From Chara braunii (lineage: Eukaryota; Streptophyta; Charophyceae; Charales; Characeae), in contig BFEA01000002.1 in the NCBI GenBank assembly GCA_003427395.1, positions 2,928,196-2,966,047 on the forward strand: a stretch of 37,852 nucleotides of DNA, read 5' to 3'. The notes beneath the pieces were generated by a model. The model was not told the DNA's origin. It saw only the letters and a program-made list of their open reading frames with translations, and did no database searches. Numbering within the stretch: the first letter of the stretch is position 1; each line of letters begins with the position of its first letter. Made by a program: the position numbers and the translations under genes. Shown in pieces: positions 8,441-19,862 of the stretch.

Positions 8441-8934
8441 ACGTCCCTCATACAATGAGAATAAACTCTTGTTGACGAATATAAACATGTGACAAATGAG
8501 CTGAGACCTGCCTCTTCAGTCCGCTGAGGACCGCCAGATATCCATGCATTTTTAGCCTGTCTATGCTTTGAGAATAGTTACAGTAACAATCCTTGTTGTT
8601 TTCTTACTTAGGCTGCATGTCCAAACCATTGGTTGTCTACTATTGCCAACGCAGAAGGCGGAAATAAATCTAAGAAGTTCTCTGGGGACCTCAAATGATT
8701 GCCTTGTTGAATTTTCATCCATTCGTGGAAATGAGTTGAAAATCTCTTTTGAAGGGGGCAATAGTACCCTCTCCCCCTGGCCATGACACATTACCCAACC
8801 CCCCTCGATTATAACCCCCTAGCCAGTCTTTTGAGAATTGTAGAATTGCATCGTAAATATCCTTCTTTTGTTGGAATGTTAGTATTTTAGATTAGGTGGG
8901 ATGCCATTGAGCTCGAATCTCAGTTTGAATAAAC
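8441..8934. other. No recognised feature
   Basis: About 490 bases between a module copy and the poly(A) end of LINE-A. Short ORFs such as 8568-8786 have no family signature and overlap antisense ORFs of equal length. I see nothing to annotate. Confidence 0.5.
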
Positions 8935-8956
8935 TTTTTTTTTTTTTTTTTTTTTT

Positions 8957-9090
8957 AAAGGCCCTTTGTGCAAGACCACTATCCTGGTGGTGGTAAGAGA
9001 ACCACCAGGATTGAGGCTTTGCCTAGCGGGGCGCTCCATCTATTGGTGGGGAGCGTCACCTGCTGGAAACCGGGTCCAGCGTCCCAAATA
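8957..9090 (-). repeat. 3'-tail hairpin module of LINE-A (copy c)
   Basis: In element orientation: hairpin 1 (9062-9080, stem GCTGGA/TCCAGC), hairpin 2 (GCTCC/GGAGC, 9033-9054) and hairpin 3 (8981-9011, a perfect 11-bp stem ATCCTGGTGGT/ACCACCAGGAT with loop GGTAAGAGA), then a GGGCCTTT(A)n end. LINE RTs of some clades recognise 3' stem-loops of their own RNA, which would explain this conservation. Confidence 0.8.
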
Positions 9091-9131
9091 CATCTTGCTG
9101 CACAGTGCCATAATGAGAGTGACGCAAGAGT

Positions 9132-9463
9132 GCTGGAAATCGGGTCCAGCGTCCCACATCCACTCTACTCTTCCCTACCTAGCCTGCATCAGGGTCAGGT
9201 ATTGGAGGGGGGGCCACCGGGGGGCACCAGTGGGTTCTCCCTCACTCCCCTAGCCTCTGCCATCCACCAGCTATCCTCTTGACGCCCATTGTACTTTGCA
9301 GTAGCATACGTTTGAAAGGTTGAAGCCCCTAAGACAGGCTGTAGTACAATCATCTAAAATCAGCCAGAATCACTTTGAGAAGTACAAAAGAATACTGAAG
9401 AAGACCTTTGCTATCTTGTACCTGAATGAAAGTGATGCCAGAGTGCTGGAAACCAAGTCCAGC
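9132..9463 (-). repeat. Two extra hairpin-1 copies in the LINE-A 3' UTR
   Basis: GCTGGA-(7)-TCCAGC followed by GTCCCA occurs at 9132-9150 and 9445-9463, besides the one at 9062-9080. The context GTGA(C/T)GC(A/C)AGAGT just before it and the CTCTACTCTTC a little after it are also shared by these two, so a block of about 60 bases was duplicated. Confidence 0.8.
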
Positions 9464-9610
9464 GTCCCATCTCCCCTCTACTCTTCAGCTGGGGTCTTTT
9501 GAGAAGTACAGAGAGGGGAACTGAAGCAAGACTGTTGAAGACTGTCGGTGATTTCTAAGAGGGGGATGAGCAAAAGAATAGAAAAACGGCCACCTGCTGG
9601 GTCCCTTGGC

Positions 9611-12600
9611 TTATGCTGGCAGCAAAATTTCTGTTAAGGAGAGTGGGTGGGGGAGGAAGGGGTCCACGAAGTCCTGAGCTGCCCTTAATACTTCACCCGG
9701 GTCTACATTGGTCCAATCATGGAAGACCAGCCGGTAATCCCTTTCTATCTCTAACCCGGGTTCCTCCTGTGGCCCCTTCTCCGCCAGATCACTCCTAGAC
9801 CACTTTACCTCGGCCACCCATCCCTCCCTTTCCTTTCCCAGCCATTTCTTGCCAAAGCCAGAGATGGCTTTTTTTATGTCCCCCCAGTTGTGCATTTGGT
9901 CAAGCTTGTCTTTGACAATCTTCCATTGGGACGCGATTTCGTGTTGGAATAGGGTCCTGATCTGTTCCATAACTTCTCCGTCTTCCACCCGCGCTCCTTC
10001 TATCTCGAGGATACATCTCTTCCACCATATGGTCCATAGGACACTCCTTCCCAGGCTGAACATATTCTCTTCGAAGATATTCTCCCGAATTTGCGGGTAG
10101 TATCCCAGGAGTATAGCCCTCCAATCCCATGGCCATTCCACACCGGGAACGATATACCGCCAGATTCTATGCCAGGTTCTCCGAGTCCACAGCAGTACTG
10201 ATGCAGGGCACTGCAGAAAGATATGTTCGATAGTTTCAGCCCGCCTCCTCCCAGGGTAGCTCCGGAGGCATTTACGACACCATGGTAGCGCCTTCCCTTG
10301 TTGTTCTAGCTGGGTGTGGTCTATCAGCCAGTCGTTAGTAGGTAAACATCTATGTTCTATTTGTCATTGGAGGGCAGAGATTTTAGCAGGTTTGTATCTG
10401 TACTGTGCAAACCATCGAATAGGCTTGAGCAGGCTGCGATCAATGTTGAGATGGCGGTACCATCTGTCTTCCACCCGCTCTCGCAGCCCCCTCTTGGGTC
10501 TCAGCATGCGGTAGGCTGATTTAGATTTTAGGTTACATAGTGATAGTGTGACAGCCCCCCCTTTTCCAGGCCTAGCACCTTGGGTCTATTTCCATTCATC
10601 GGGGTCTAGGGGAAGGTCCTCGATCGGGGTCATTGGGCGATGCACTTTTTGATGACCTCCTTCCTCAATGATCCTGATGCGATAGACCCCTTTTCTCTCC
10701 CTCCATACAAAGGGTTGTTTATTCCATTGTAGCCCATCATCCTTTTGAATGGAAAAACTTCTATTAATACGTAAGATGGATCAGTCAGGTGCACCCGCCC
10801 CACTTCCATATTACGGTCGGGCAGCCCCACCCAATCTCCCTCCTTTACGCAGGGGCCTTTTCTGAGGGTGGTGTACCAGTGGAGGGGAAAGCTATCAATG
10901 AGTTCGTTAAGTGCCTTCTCAGTGAGGTGGCAGTACTGCAGCCAGGTATGCATCTGTCCCGTGTTCTTCCAACTCCTTGTCTCCTGGTCCCACAAGTCCC
11001 CCACTCTCCGTACCCCGTGTTTCACCCAACCCTTCCAGGGCGTGTTCGAGCTGCACCGTACCCGCCCTTCGGGGTCTGTTATCAGTCGGTTGCCAAAGAG
11101 GGGTCGCCTGAATATTTCTTCCCACCTTTCTGGCGCCGGACGGTCGCGGGGGGGGGGAGTCTCCTCCAGGTATGTAAAAGGCGCAACTCGGCTTATAGCG
11201 TGGGAAGTGTTGCTGTCGCCTCTCCAAAGGAAGGCCGCCAACTGTTGTTTTAGTGCTTTGAGACCCCCATTACTCATAGGCCATAAGATGACCTTATACC
11301 AGAGTGTGGCCAGAATTACATTGTTGATGACCAATGCTCTCCCGAAAATCGATGTGTGTTTATTATTCCATTTTTCAAACTTGGTTTTCACCGGTCCAGC
11401 CAACCATTCATCATTAGTTGCCGACTTTCCTCTGGCAGTCATTAGTGTCCCCAGAACTCTCAGGGGATCCTTCTGGGGGAGCCATGTGATTCGCGGGTTT
11501 TCCGGGGGTCTCCCCCCCTGATGGTGCATCCACCAACCCACTGTTTTCTGTCCCGAATTGACCGTCATGTCGGACAGCTGACAAAACTTGTTCATGAGCA
11601 GCTGGATCTCCTCCATGTTGGATTTCGTCGCTTCCATCATGATGGTGAGATTGTCTGCAAACAGGGAACAAATAGGGATTGCTTCCTGCGGAATATTGAA
11701 TATCTTAATGCGCGTAAGGTCTTTGTTTGGTCTCGGGTTAGCTGATAATGCTTCCATAATTACTAAGAAGAGGTATGGGGCAATCGGGTCCTGTTGCCGC
11801 ACTGATCGCTGGAGCTCAAAGGGCGGTGCCACTGACCCATTGACCTGGACACAGGTAGCAGCATTTCGGTGAAGGATCTTAACTCAACGCCGAAACGTCA
11901 GCCCGAAGTTCATTTTCTCCAGGCATTTGTCAAGGAAATTCCAGTCCACATGGTCATAAGCTTTTTCGAAATCGATGAAAATGATGGCCTCGTTTGCCCG
12001 ATTCCGTTGCGCCAGCTGGACCACGTCGTTTACCAGTAAGATGTTTTCCTGTATATTCCTGCTGGACATGAATCCTGTTTGGGCCGGGTGTATGACCTCT
12101 TCCAAGATTATTGTCATTCGGTTAGCTAGTGCTGTGGACAACATTTTTTAGACTACAGTGAGCAGAGTAATAGGCCTGTAGTTTCTGATATTCATTTGGT
12201 CCCCTTTTTTGTAAAGGAGAGACAACACCCCTTTTCCTACAATTTCCCCCATTCCCCCGGCCTCCCATACGTCTTGATAATACTCCCACAAGTCGGTGCT
12301 CATGTCTGTCCATGTGGCTTCCCAGAACTCTTTGGGAAAGCCGTCGATACCGGGGTTTTTTTCTTCCTTCATTTGGAGGAGTGTTGTCCATACCTCTTCT
12401 TTTGTAAGCGGTAGCTCCAATCTGTCCCGCTGCTGAGGGGATATAAAGCTGTCCATTGGGGAGATAAATTCTTGTATTTTCGTAGTTCTTGCCTCCCCCT
12501 GCGGGGATGGGATATGAGAAGTATATAGTTTTTAAAAGAATTTCCTGGTAATCAACATACAGTGTGCTGTGTTAGTGGCGATGGTGTCACTATCCTCCGG

Positions 12601-13914
12601 GTCGAAAAAAACCTCGATAGCCGTCCGTCTAGATCTGGCGGTGGCCATCGAGAAAAAATGGGTGTCCATCGATGCCTCGTGTGAAAGTTTAGCCATTTTT
12701 CCTTGGATTCTAATCCCTTGCCATCTGTGGGATGCGAATTGCAAGGGCTGGTCTTTCTTATTTTGGATAGCTGCAATAAGGTGATGCGGCTCTTGGGTGA
12801 AAGAAGTAGGATGTTGTGACTCTACCTGCTGTTCCAGGGCTATTAGTTCGTTGTGGGTGGTAATTTCTTGGTGTTGTCGTAACGCTGCTTTGGCTTTAGA
12901 AAATTCCTTACATTTTTTTGCTAGGAAAATTAGCCCGTTGTTGAACCATACCAGACGAGAGTAAAAAAGATGTTTCTATTGGCGCCAAAAGTTTCATTCG
13001 TGCCTGATCATTTGCGAGAAGGAGGTATCGTTAAACAGGGAGGTGTTTAGTTTGTTGAATCCGGGTCCTTGATCGGGTCTTTTCCTCATAGTTAGTACTA
13101 TACCGCATGTCTTATGGTCCAAGCCCGGATGCGGGCTTGGCGGGATGATCAGTGTCCATCGCAAAGCCCCTTCCAGATCGTTGGATAGCAGGATAAGGTC
13201 AATTCTGGATTTGGATAAGCGTGTCGGGTCGTTGTCGCGTATGCATGTAAAGACTCGTGCTTGGGGGTGCAGGCGGCGAAAGGTATCAAAAAGCGAAAGT
13301 GACCCACAAAGGTCAGCTATCATTTGTTCATCCTCCACCGCCGCAAAGGAAGGTGATTCCTGGGGATTCCATGTGTCCAGCCCTTTGTCGGGGGTGACAT
13401 TGAAATCTCCTGCTATAACCAGAGGAATGCCTTCCGGGACTTGCATGTCGATCCTTACCAAGAACTCCCTCCTTTCCCCTACTTTGTTTGGAGAGTAAAT
13501 ACAGAGGACACAAAGTCATTCTAGCTCTAGCATGCCCAAGACCGAGGGCCAGCATCCCTTTTCTTCGTCCACCACCCAGTAGACTGGTTGAAATCTAGAG
13601 TCTGGAGGGACCCAGATTGCTTCCCCTGCTGAGCCAGGTCTCGGGGCATGAACTCTTATGGCAGTGTGAGGCCAGATTTGCTTGTGCGCTCTGTTATGCT
13701 CTCGGTTGTCTTGCAGATGGGTTTCTTGTATGCAAACTACATCTGGCCATCGCCTGTCTCCGATTCCTTTGAGTTGATCCCAGATGGCTTGGCGCTTTTC
13801 GGGTTTGCTTGATGCCAGACCGTTTACGTTGATGGAACGCAGGTCAAGGTCAGCTGAATCGACACATTTTCGCCACGCCAGGTTCTTACAATATAGTGTT
13901 TTGAGGTCATCCAT
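9611..13914 (-). pseudogene. LINE-A ORF2: endonuclease, reverse transcriptase, zinc-binding C-terminus
   Basis: Starts at ATG 13914 (MDDLKTLYCKN). The endonuclease (13914-12994) has SINVNGL, CIQETHL, AGDFN, SRIDLIL and GLDHK, the expected APE-family metal- and phosphate-binding positions. A TGA lies just after LELE near 13515. The RT (12456-about 11000) has NPGIDGFPKEFWE, YRPITLL, motif A FIDFEKAYDHVDW (about 11950-11985) and motif B as RSVRQQDP instead of the usual RQGDP. The catalytic box is FADN (about 11652-11663) instead of FADD. The C-terminal part (10560-9611) is shifted in frame and carries the WPWDWRAILLG segment common to these LINEs. Several stops and at least one frameshift make it non-functional. 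It nicks target DNA and primes cDNA synthesis in living relatives. Confidence 0.88.
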
Positions 13915-13993
13915 TTCGTCTTAACCTCTTTGGTTCCTTAGATCGTTTCCATTTGAGTGGATGCCCTAGCTTGAGGTTTCGTTCGTCTAGGTG

Positions 13994-16225
13994 CGTTATA
14001 GCGGGTGCCAATGCTTGAGGTCCCATCTGTCTAGGTGTAACACTTTTTTTAGTACAATCCGACATAGGCTTCGACATACGTCGTCCTCGGACCAGAAGTC
14101 GCCGGCTTTGATTTTTGCACATTGCAGATCCAGTAAGGCGTTGTGGCTAAACCAGCCCAAATTAAAGGATTTATTGGGTTCAAAGAGCAAGTACAAGCCG
14201 TTTCGAGCTATTTGTTCACTGAAGGCTTCAAATCTCAACCCTGCCTTTGCACCCGGAGCATAGTGTTTGGGGATGAAGGCCGACATTTGGTTCGTAAACA
14301 CCCTGCCTCTTTCCATGCGATCCTCCTCGTGGAGCGAGAACTCCCAGCCATGCAGAGTCACGCCCCCGTAATCTCCAACCGGGGAGAGGCCCAGCTCCCG
14401 TTTCCCTTCCACTTTCCTGAGAGGGATTATCACCACCCCATTCGGTTTGGACAGAGGTAGCTCAAAGAGGCCCCGTTCTATGAGTTTTCTAACCTTGAGT
14501 CTTCGTGAGGTCATCCCCTCCTCTGTTGTTTCTCTTACGTTATTCGACCCTGAGGGGTCATGCCTAGGTGGGTGCAAATCAGATGGCTCCGCCGTTGGAG
14601 GCGGGTGAAATCATCCCCGAGCGACGGCCAGTACACGTTGAAACACTTCTGCCCATGTTAAGTGGGGGGGGGAGGGCAGAGGTAAGCGCGTTCCTTAGGG
14701 ACGGGCTATTATTAAGGAGCACCACTAACTCGACGTAAGATTTGTCCCAGTATTCCTCCCCCTCGTGTGGGCAATCCGCTTGCAAATGTTTAAGAATCCA
14801 GTCCGCCACAACCTGGACCTTCTGGTCCAAGCTCATTTCCTGCGGGGAGGCATCGGGGTCAGTCGGGTCCGTGGAGGACTCCTCCATTTCTACATCGGGC
14901 GGGGGGGGGGTTGTATCTACGTCCATCTGTTGAGCCCCAAAGGCATCCGAGCAGAAGTCAGGAGCCAACTGATCAGGCCATGTGGGGAGTGGGGGCTGTT
15001 GCACATCCTGTTCTTGTTGTTGGCACAGCCACCCTTGCTGGGGCCGGGGGATTGCGGTTGTGGCTGTTGTGTGTGTGTTGGGTGCGGTTCCGACAGGTGT
15101 GGTGACCGGGTCCTTGCCTGCTGTTTCAGTCGCGTTCCGTGTTGTTTCCCGTGGGCTACATCCCTTTCTTCTTCCCCCGATATTGCTTTGTGTTCTTCTG
15201 ATATTGAACTGGCCTGAGGATCCTGTTTGTGATGTTCCTGGCTGCTTGTCTCCTTCTCTTCCGCTGCCAAGTTCGAATGAACCGTCGGTGTTTGTCCCTG
15301 GCTGCTTGTCTCCTTCTCTCCTACTGCCAAGTTCGATTGGCCTATCGATGCCTGTCCTTGGTCCTCTCCTATGGATGGCTCCTTCTGGGTTTCCTGAGCT
15401 TCTTGAATCAAATCAGGCCCATCTTTTAGGCAGTCAAAGCGGTTCCCCTGATTCCCGACTGCTTTTTCCGTTTCTTTCAACTCCTTCTGTGGGGGCTCCT
15501 TCTTCTTACTGCCGACTGCTACCCAGGAGCCCTTTTGTTTTTTCAGCTTGGAGAGAGGCTGTAGGTGTGTCTCCAGGGATTTGGGGGGGACCCATGTAGA
15601 ATGCAGTTAGGAACCCGGCCGTGGGTCCCCCTGCCCTTCCCATGCCCAGCCAACTACTTCCCCTTCCTTAACACCTGGTTTGTCGACGTAGACCCACCCC
15701 TCATGGCCAGGGTCAACCGTCCGCCATCTGGTTTCCTCAAAGGGATCCTTTCTCAGCCGTCCGGTGGGTTTCACTGTGCGCGAGGAGTGTCGAGTGCAGG
15801 CTGTATCCGTGTACAGGTGCCCATAGGCCTGGCATTTAAAACACCAGGGCCTCTGTTTATGGGCAGTGTGGATGCGATATTGTTTACCCCCCACCCAGAA
15901 GGGAATCACATCATCAATTGAGAAGATATGTTTATCGGCGAGGTTGATGGCCATCATTAAGTAGTCGTCCCTCCGGCCACATGAGGGGGAAGCGGGTCGA
16001 TGAAATCGATGACGTCATATTTCTCGGCAATATCCTGAACGAAGGCCGCTTGGATCTCAATCGGGATGTGCCGAAATTTTACCCAGAAATGTTCTCTCAT
16101 CATTTGTTCCCTGCGTTCCTCTGGGCGTTGTGGCTTCGGGGGGGTCCAGGGGTAAATACGCACCTCTGATCTATCACACCGAAGAGATCTTCAACCATCC
16201 ATTGTTCTTTTGTCTGCATCTGATA
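13994..16225 (-). pseudogene. LINE-A ORF1: RNA-binding protein with zinc knuckle and unassigned C-terminal domain
   Basis: It starts near 16225 (MQTKEQWMVEDLFGVIDQ). Next comes a DUF4283-like RNA-binding segment (about 16163-15957: MREHFWVKFRHIPIEIQAAF) and its continuation (IDDVIPFWVGGKQYRIH). A zinc knuckle CFKCQAYGHLYTDTAC (C-X2-C-X4-H-X6-C) lies at about 15850-15800. A long low-complexity linker (15480-15005) has a repeated SNLA.EEKETSSQ unit. A helical block, QKVQVVADW....LQA..YWDKSYV, lies at 14836-14675, and a region of about 190 residues (14577-13996) ends at a stop. The last two parts also occur in LINE-C (31342-32151) and match no family I know. At least two frameshifts interrupt it. 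ORF1 normally coats the LINE RNA. Confidence 0.78.
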
Positions 16226-16335
16226 CACAGAGGATGGTGATGACAGACGACGAGGCTGGCTGGATGAGGAACAGTTCACGTGCATTCGCCGGAGATCCTT
16301 TGAATGCCGCTAAGCGTTCTCTGATCCACCCAACC

Positions 16336-17075
16336 TTACTCATCAGTTTGAATAAACTGTTTAACTGTTTCAGTAATTTTCAAACCATCTATCTTTACTC
16401 CGTCCAAAGCACATGCACAACGTTTGTACCAGAGTGCCCATATTACAGTTTTGCGGGAGACGGATTTTTTTTTTTGTACAAAATCCGAGGATGAGGGGGA
16501 GTCCCATGCTCCTAATAGGATAGCCCTCCAGTCCCAAGGCCAATCCAAGTCTGGCAATTGTCTCCAAATGCAATCCCATCTGCACCACAAGAGTTCCAAT
16601 CCCGGGCACTGTAAGAGAATATGTTCAAGTGTTTCTCCTATCTTGCGGCAAGGAAATGTCATATAACAGGATTTGCACCATGGGAATGCTAGTCCTCGTT
16701 GTTCAAGAGATGAATGATCTATCAACCAATTATTAGTCGGGAGGCAGCGATGTATAATTTGCCATTGTAGTGATGCAAACTTAGCTGGACGCTCCTTAAG
16801 CTTTTGGAACCAGCGAACTGGACGGAATGACTAAACATCTAGATTTATGTGCTTAGCCCAACGATCTTTGACAATCACCTTGACGTCCACCCTTGGTCGT
16901 AACATACGATATGTAGCTTTGACCGTGAGGGAGGAAATAAATTTTGGTCTACCAATTTTGCTTGTCTGCCAGTTCCATTCCTCTGGGCCGATTTCAAGTT
17001 CAGGTATGGGGCATCTAGGATTATAGGCCCTCTATTGCTGTACGGATGAATCCCTTAGAACCCTAATCCGATAGA
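16336..17075 (-). pseudogene. LINE-B fragment: C-terminal zinc-binding region of ORF2
   Basis: From about 17075 the minus strand reads SLTVKATYRMLRPR, then WFQKLKERPAKFASLQWQI, IHRCLPTNNWLIDHSSLEQRG, and the zinc-binding (zf-RVT type) cluster C-X2-C...C...EH....C, then WPWDWRAILLG. The same order occurs in LINE-C at 27643-26732. One TAG lies near 16836. It is cut at 16336, next to the 5' end of LINE-A, and at 17075 by the poly(A) end of another insertion. It is a remnant of a related LINE into which later elements inserted. Confidence 0.82.
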
Positions 17076-17077
17076 GT

Positions 17078-17222
17078 GTTTTTTTTTTTTTTTGTTTTTT
17101 TTTTTTTAATGATCCGGCCAGTGTTAGTGGTGCTGATAAGAGCAGACACCACTAGCACCTGGTGAGAGGCTCCATCTATTGGTGGGGAGCAGCACCTGCT
17201 GGAAAACGGGTCCAGCGTCCCA
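17078..17222 (-). repeat. 3'-tail hairpin module with poly(A) (copy f)
   Basis: On the plus strand: a T-run (about 17081-17107), hairpin 3 (17121-17158, 12-bp arms with loop containing ATAAGAG), hairpin 2 (17169-17190) and hairpin 1 (17198-17216, GCTGGA/TCCAGC), followed by GTCCCAT. The minus-strand element starts before hairpin 1 and ends in poly(A). No coding sequence can be attached to it, so it is a SINE-like or severely 5'-truncated copy. Confidence 0.78.
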
Positions 17223-17422
17223 TATACAAGATGAGCTTGGAATGTATCAAAACAGGATTGTGTGATGTTCCCGCCAGCATTGATTACCCTGGGATCCAGG
17301 GGATTAACTGAGCAGGCTGTTAGAGAGAGGGGGAACCTCTTCGCCCTGAACCCGGCGCCAGATCTCTGCTGCTACACACTAGCTCCTCCCTCCCCCTACA
17401 AAAAAAATGAAGCCTGCCAGCA

Positions 17423-18946
17423 ATGATTGCCCTGGAGCCCAGGGGATTGACTGCACAGGTTGTGGGGCGACTTTTGCCTATATCCCGGAAGAAACTGCCC
17501 AGGCTACACACGGTGGAAGCTAACTACACAGCCATTCTCAAGGCCCTCCAGGGTCATTGGGAGAGTATGCTAAAGAGCGATGTAGAACATAGTCAAGGGA
17601 CCTGGCTGGTGGATCCAACGGAGCCCAGGTCTGAATCGGTCATGTGGGTACTTGGCCCGGATCTCGACCAAGGGATTAAAGTGGAAAAATGGAGAGTGGG
17701 GAGGGAAAGGGGTATGGGAAGAGAAGTTACCTTCGAGAAGGAGGAGGTGATACAATCAACAGTGGATCTGATGGAAGTCAGAGTTTGGGAGAAAGAGTCC
17801 AGGGGTACCCGAGTAGGGGAACTGCCGCCAGGACCTGCTAAGGCCTACAGAGTGGACCCACTCTGCTATGGATGGACTCTGGATGCGCATAGGAAGATAC
17901 CGCTCTACAAGTATGAAACCAGGGTGGGAGTGGCTGTAAGTAGAATGACGAAGACACGACCAGTGGACGTGGCCAGACACCGATTCCCCGAGAAGCAGAG
18001 CGAAGCTGTTCCAGCCCCCGACTTCCATAGCCTATGGAAAATGCTAAAAAAACTACCCTCTCAGCGACAGGCAAGCTTGATGTGGACGCAGTCGATGTTG
18101 GTAACAACCTCGGCGTTGTGGCTGCAATCAAGAGGAATGGAGTTATCAGTTACCTGTCTCCGTTGCAACTGGGGATGGGAATCATCCGAATCAACAGAGC
18201 ACCTATGGATCTTCTGCCCTTTGGCAGACGAACTATGGATGTGGTGGAAGTCACATTGGGAGAAAACAGTGGGAGAAGATTGGGACTGGACGGATAATTG
18301 GATTCTTTTCGCCTGCCCACCAGGCTCGGCAAAGATCCAAGACGGTTGGGGGTACGCAGCGTTAGTCTGCAGAGGTATCGTAATGGAGACAATATAGAAG
18401 GCCCGAAATGAGCAAGTGTTCAGGAATGAGAAGATGTCGATCCACCAGCAAATATCAATAGTGAAGTCAACTCTACGCCTGACCATTCAGGCGGATTGGA
18501 AACGCTCCCGACAGAGATCGGGCAGGGGAAGGTATTGGTTTGGGAAGACATGGACAATGAAGAATGCCTTGGCCAGAATCAGCCTCTAAGGACAGCTTCT
18601 TATAGCTCCTTGGCAATGTGATTAGGATTCTAGGGTGGGACCGCATTAGGGCCTCCGAATCGGTTTGCTAAATGGGAACCTTGGTCTTGATTTGAACTAT
18701 TGAAAGAAGCAGGTTCTCTCCTTTTATGAGCTCCAAGCATAATTTTTTTGAGGATCATTAAAATAGGTAATTGCAAGTAGTACAGAGTAAAATTTTCTTC
18801 AGATAGCTTGCAGTGAAGTAACTATGGGACTTTGGACCTGGTTTCCAGATCATGGCACACCCTGGGTTGAATTGTGAGGTCCCCGGCCTCATTACCTTTG
18901 ATATATTGTAATAAATGGACAAATTTCCTGGGGGGAAAAAAAAAAG
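17423..18946 (+). pseudogene. LINE-E fragment: C-terminal part of an ORF2 with poly(A) end
   Basis: Forward frame 17423-18397 and on past a TAG at about 18396 (in a position where a Trp is expected: METI-stop-KARNEQVF). It includes LWLQSRGMEL, the zinc-binding cluster CLRCNWGW...ESTEHLWIFC and a closing W..RN..VF segment typical of the end of plant LINE ORF2. The 3' UTR holds AATAAATGG at about 18909 and ends in a ten-base A-run (18937-18946). It is 5'-truncated, as most LINE insertions are. The sequence is clearly diverged from LINE-A/B/C, so it is another family, and its tail lacks the hairpin module. Confidence 0.75.
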
Positions 18947-19144
18947 ACTTTTGCCTATATCATTCCGGAGCCCTGCTCAAACAGGCACAGAGGGGAATCG
19001 GTAGGTGGCAGTTTGAATGATGCGGATGGGACTCCTTCTTCCAGGGGGCGACCAGATGAAGGGGCCCCGTCCGCCATTCCCACTACCCAGCTAGCGAAAT
19101 CCTCTACTGTCCCGGTTGAGCAGGCCCTCTCTTTTCCTTATTCC
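18947..19144. other. No recognised feature
   Basis: A short stretch between LINE-E and LINE-G. It may be the 3' UTR of the minus-strand LINE-G fragment. The start (CTTTTGCCTATAT) repeats a motif at 17470, which suggests old duplicated LINE DNA. Confidence 0.35.
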
Positions 19145-19600
19145 CTACTCCCTACCGTACAAGCTTAATTCCATCAATGTATGGTTGGGAAGGGGAAAAG
19201 GGTCTGGGAAGTCTGGGGGGGGGGGGGGGGGGATATCGTCAGGGATCATGGTCCAATCGTTGAAACAGAGACGATAGTTCTTCTCTCTGGCTTCCAGTTG
19301 ATGATCATCATCCAATCGCCAGCCATCCCATTGTACACTTGCTATCCTCCCCCCTCGTTCCCCTCCCAGCCAGTCCATGCGGAATTCTTTTAGGTAGCGA
19401 GTAACGTCAGTCTTTTTGGAGAGGGGCTTTGTCGACTGCATCAGTTGTGTCCATCGAGCCCTGATTGCAGTCTCAATTGTGTCCTTGATCATCTCAGTCA
19501 TCTCGCCCCTCCCTATATGTGCGTCGTCGATGGTCAATATGCAACAACTCCTCCAAATTGCCCACAATACCGCTTTCCTACCTATCGAGAACAGATTGGA
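19145..19600 (-). pseudogene. LINE-G fragment: extreme C-terminus of ORF2
   Basis: The minus-strand frame 19567-19145 (MWAIWRSCCILTIDDAHI...DWLGGERGGRIASVQW...NYRLCFNDWT...FPDPFPLPNH) aligns with the ends of LINE-A (9611-10141) and LINE-C (26732-27300): W..RC.L.I/M....., WLG..REGW.A.V.W, DYRL...DWT, DPF.P..L. A poly-proline stretch comes from a G-run at 19217-19232. It is truncated at about 19600 by a GC-rich repeat. Confidence 0.8.
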
Positions 19601-19604
19601 AACG

Positions 19605-19862
19605 AAAGGATTGGCGCCGACGCTGCGCTACCAGGGGAGCAGCGTCGGCGCTGCGCTACCGGGGGAGCAGCGCCGGCGCCAAGCAAGCTATGGAGGAACG
19701 TGCGTGGCGAGCGGGCGACGTGGTAGTGTACCGATGCATGTGCCAGGTGGAGCGCTGCTAGCGGGCGGTGCGCTGCCAGGTGGAGTGCCGCTAGCGGGCG
19801 GTGCGCTGCCAGGTGGAATGCTGCTAGTGGGCGGTGCGCTACCGGGTGGAGCAGCACTAGGG
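19605..19862. repeat. GC-rich minisatellite, about 33-bp units
   Basis: Units beginning GAGCGCTGCTAGCGGGCGGT occur at about 19749, 19782 and 19815, plus a partial one. A shorter related array, GCGCTACCNGGGGAGCAGCG, lies at 19624-19675. Because 33 is a multiple of three, both strands stay open and give artefactual repeat proteins. Sequence composition contrasts with the AT-neutral surroundings. Confidence 0.85.

Larger units (their letters stand above)
8935..16260 (-). mobile_element. L1-type LINE, nearly full length (LINE-A)
   Basis: On the minus strand the order is ORF1 (about 16225 to 13994), an 80-base spacer, ORF2 (13914 to 9611), a 3' UTR with three hairpin-1 copies and a poly(A) tail (T-run 8935-8956). 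ORF2 has an APE-type endonuclease, an RT and a C-terminal zinc-binding region, the order of plant L1 elements. ORF2 from 13914 to 10630 stays in a single frame with only scattered stops, so the copy is moderately old. Upstream it abuts a fragment of a related LINE (16336-17075). Confidence 0.87.

Noticed and set aside
8001-8475. ORFs through the CT/TA tract (Ser-Leu, Tyr-Ile, Arg-Glu repeats)
   Set aside because: They are pure dinucleotide-repeat translation.
10789-11521. Forward ORFs within LINE-A
   Set aside because: They are shadows of the minus-strand ORF2, whose motifs are clear.
16330-16350. CTGATGAG on the minus strand, possible hammerhead
   Set aside because: No downstream GAAA with a stem II partner.
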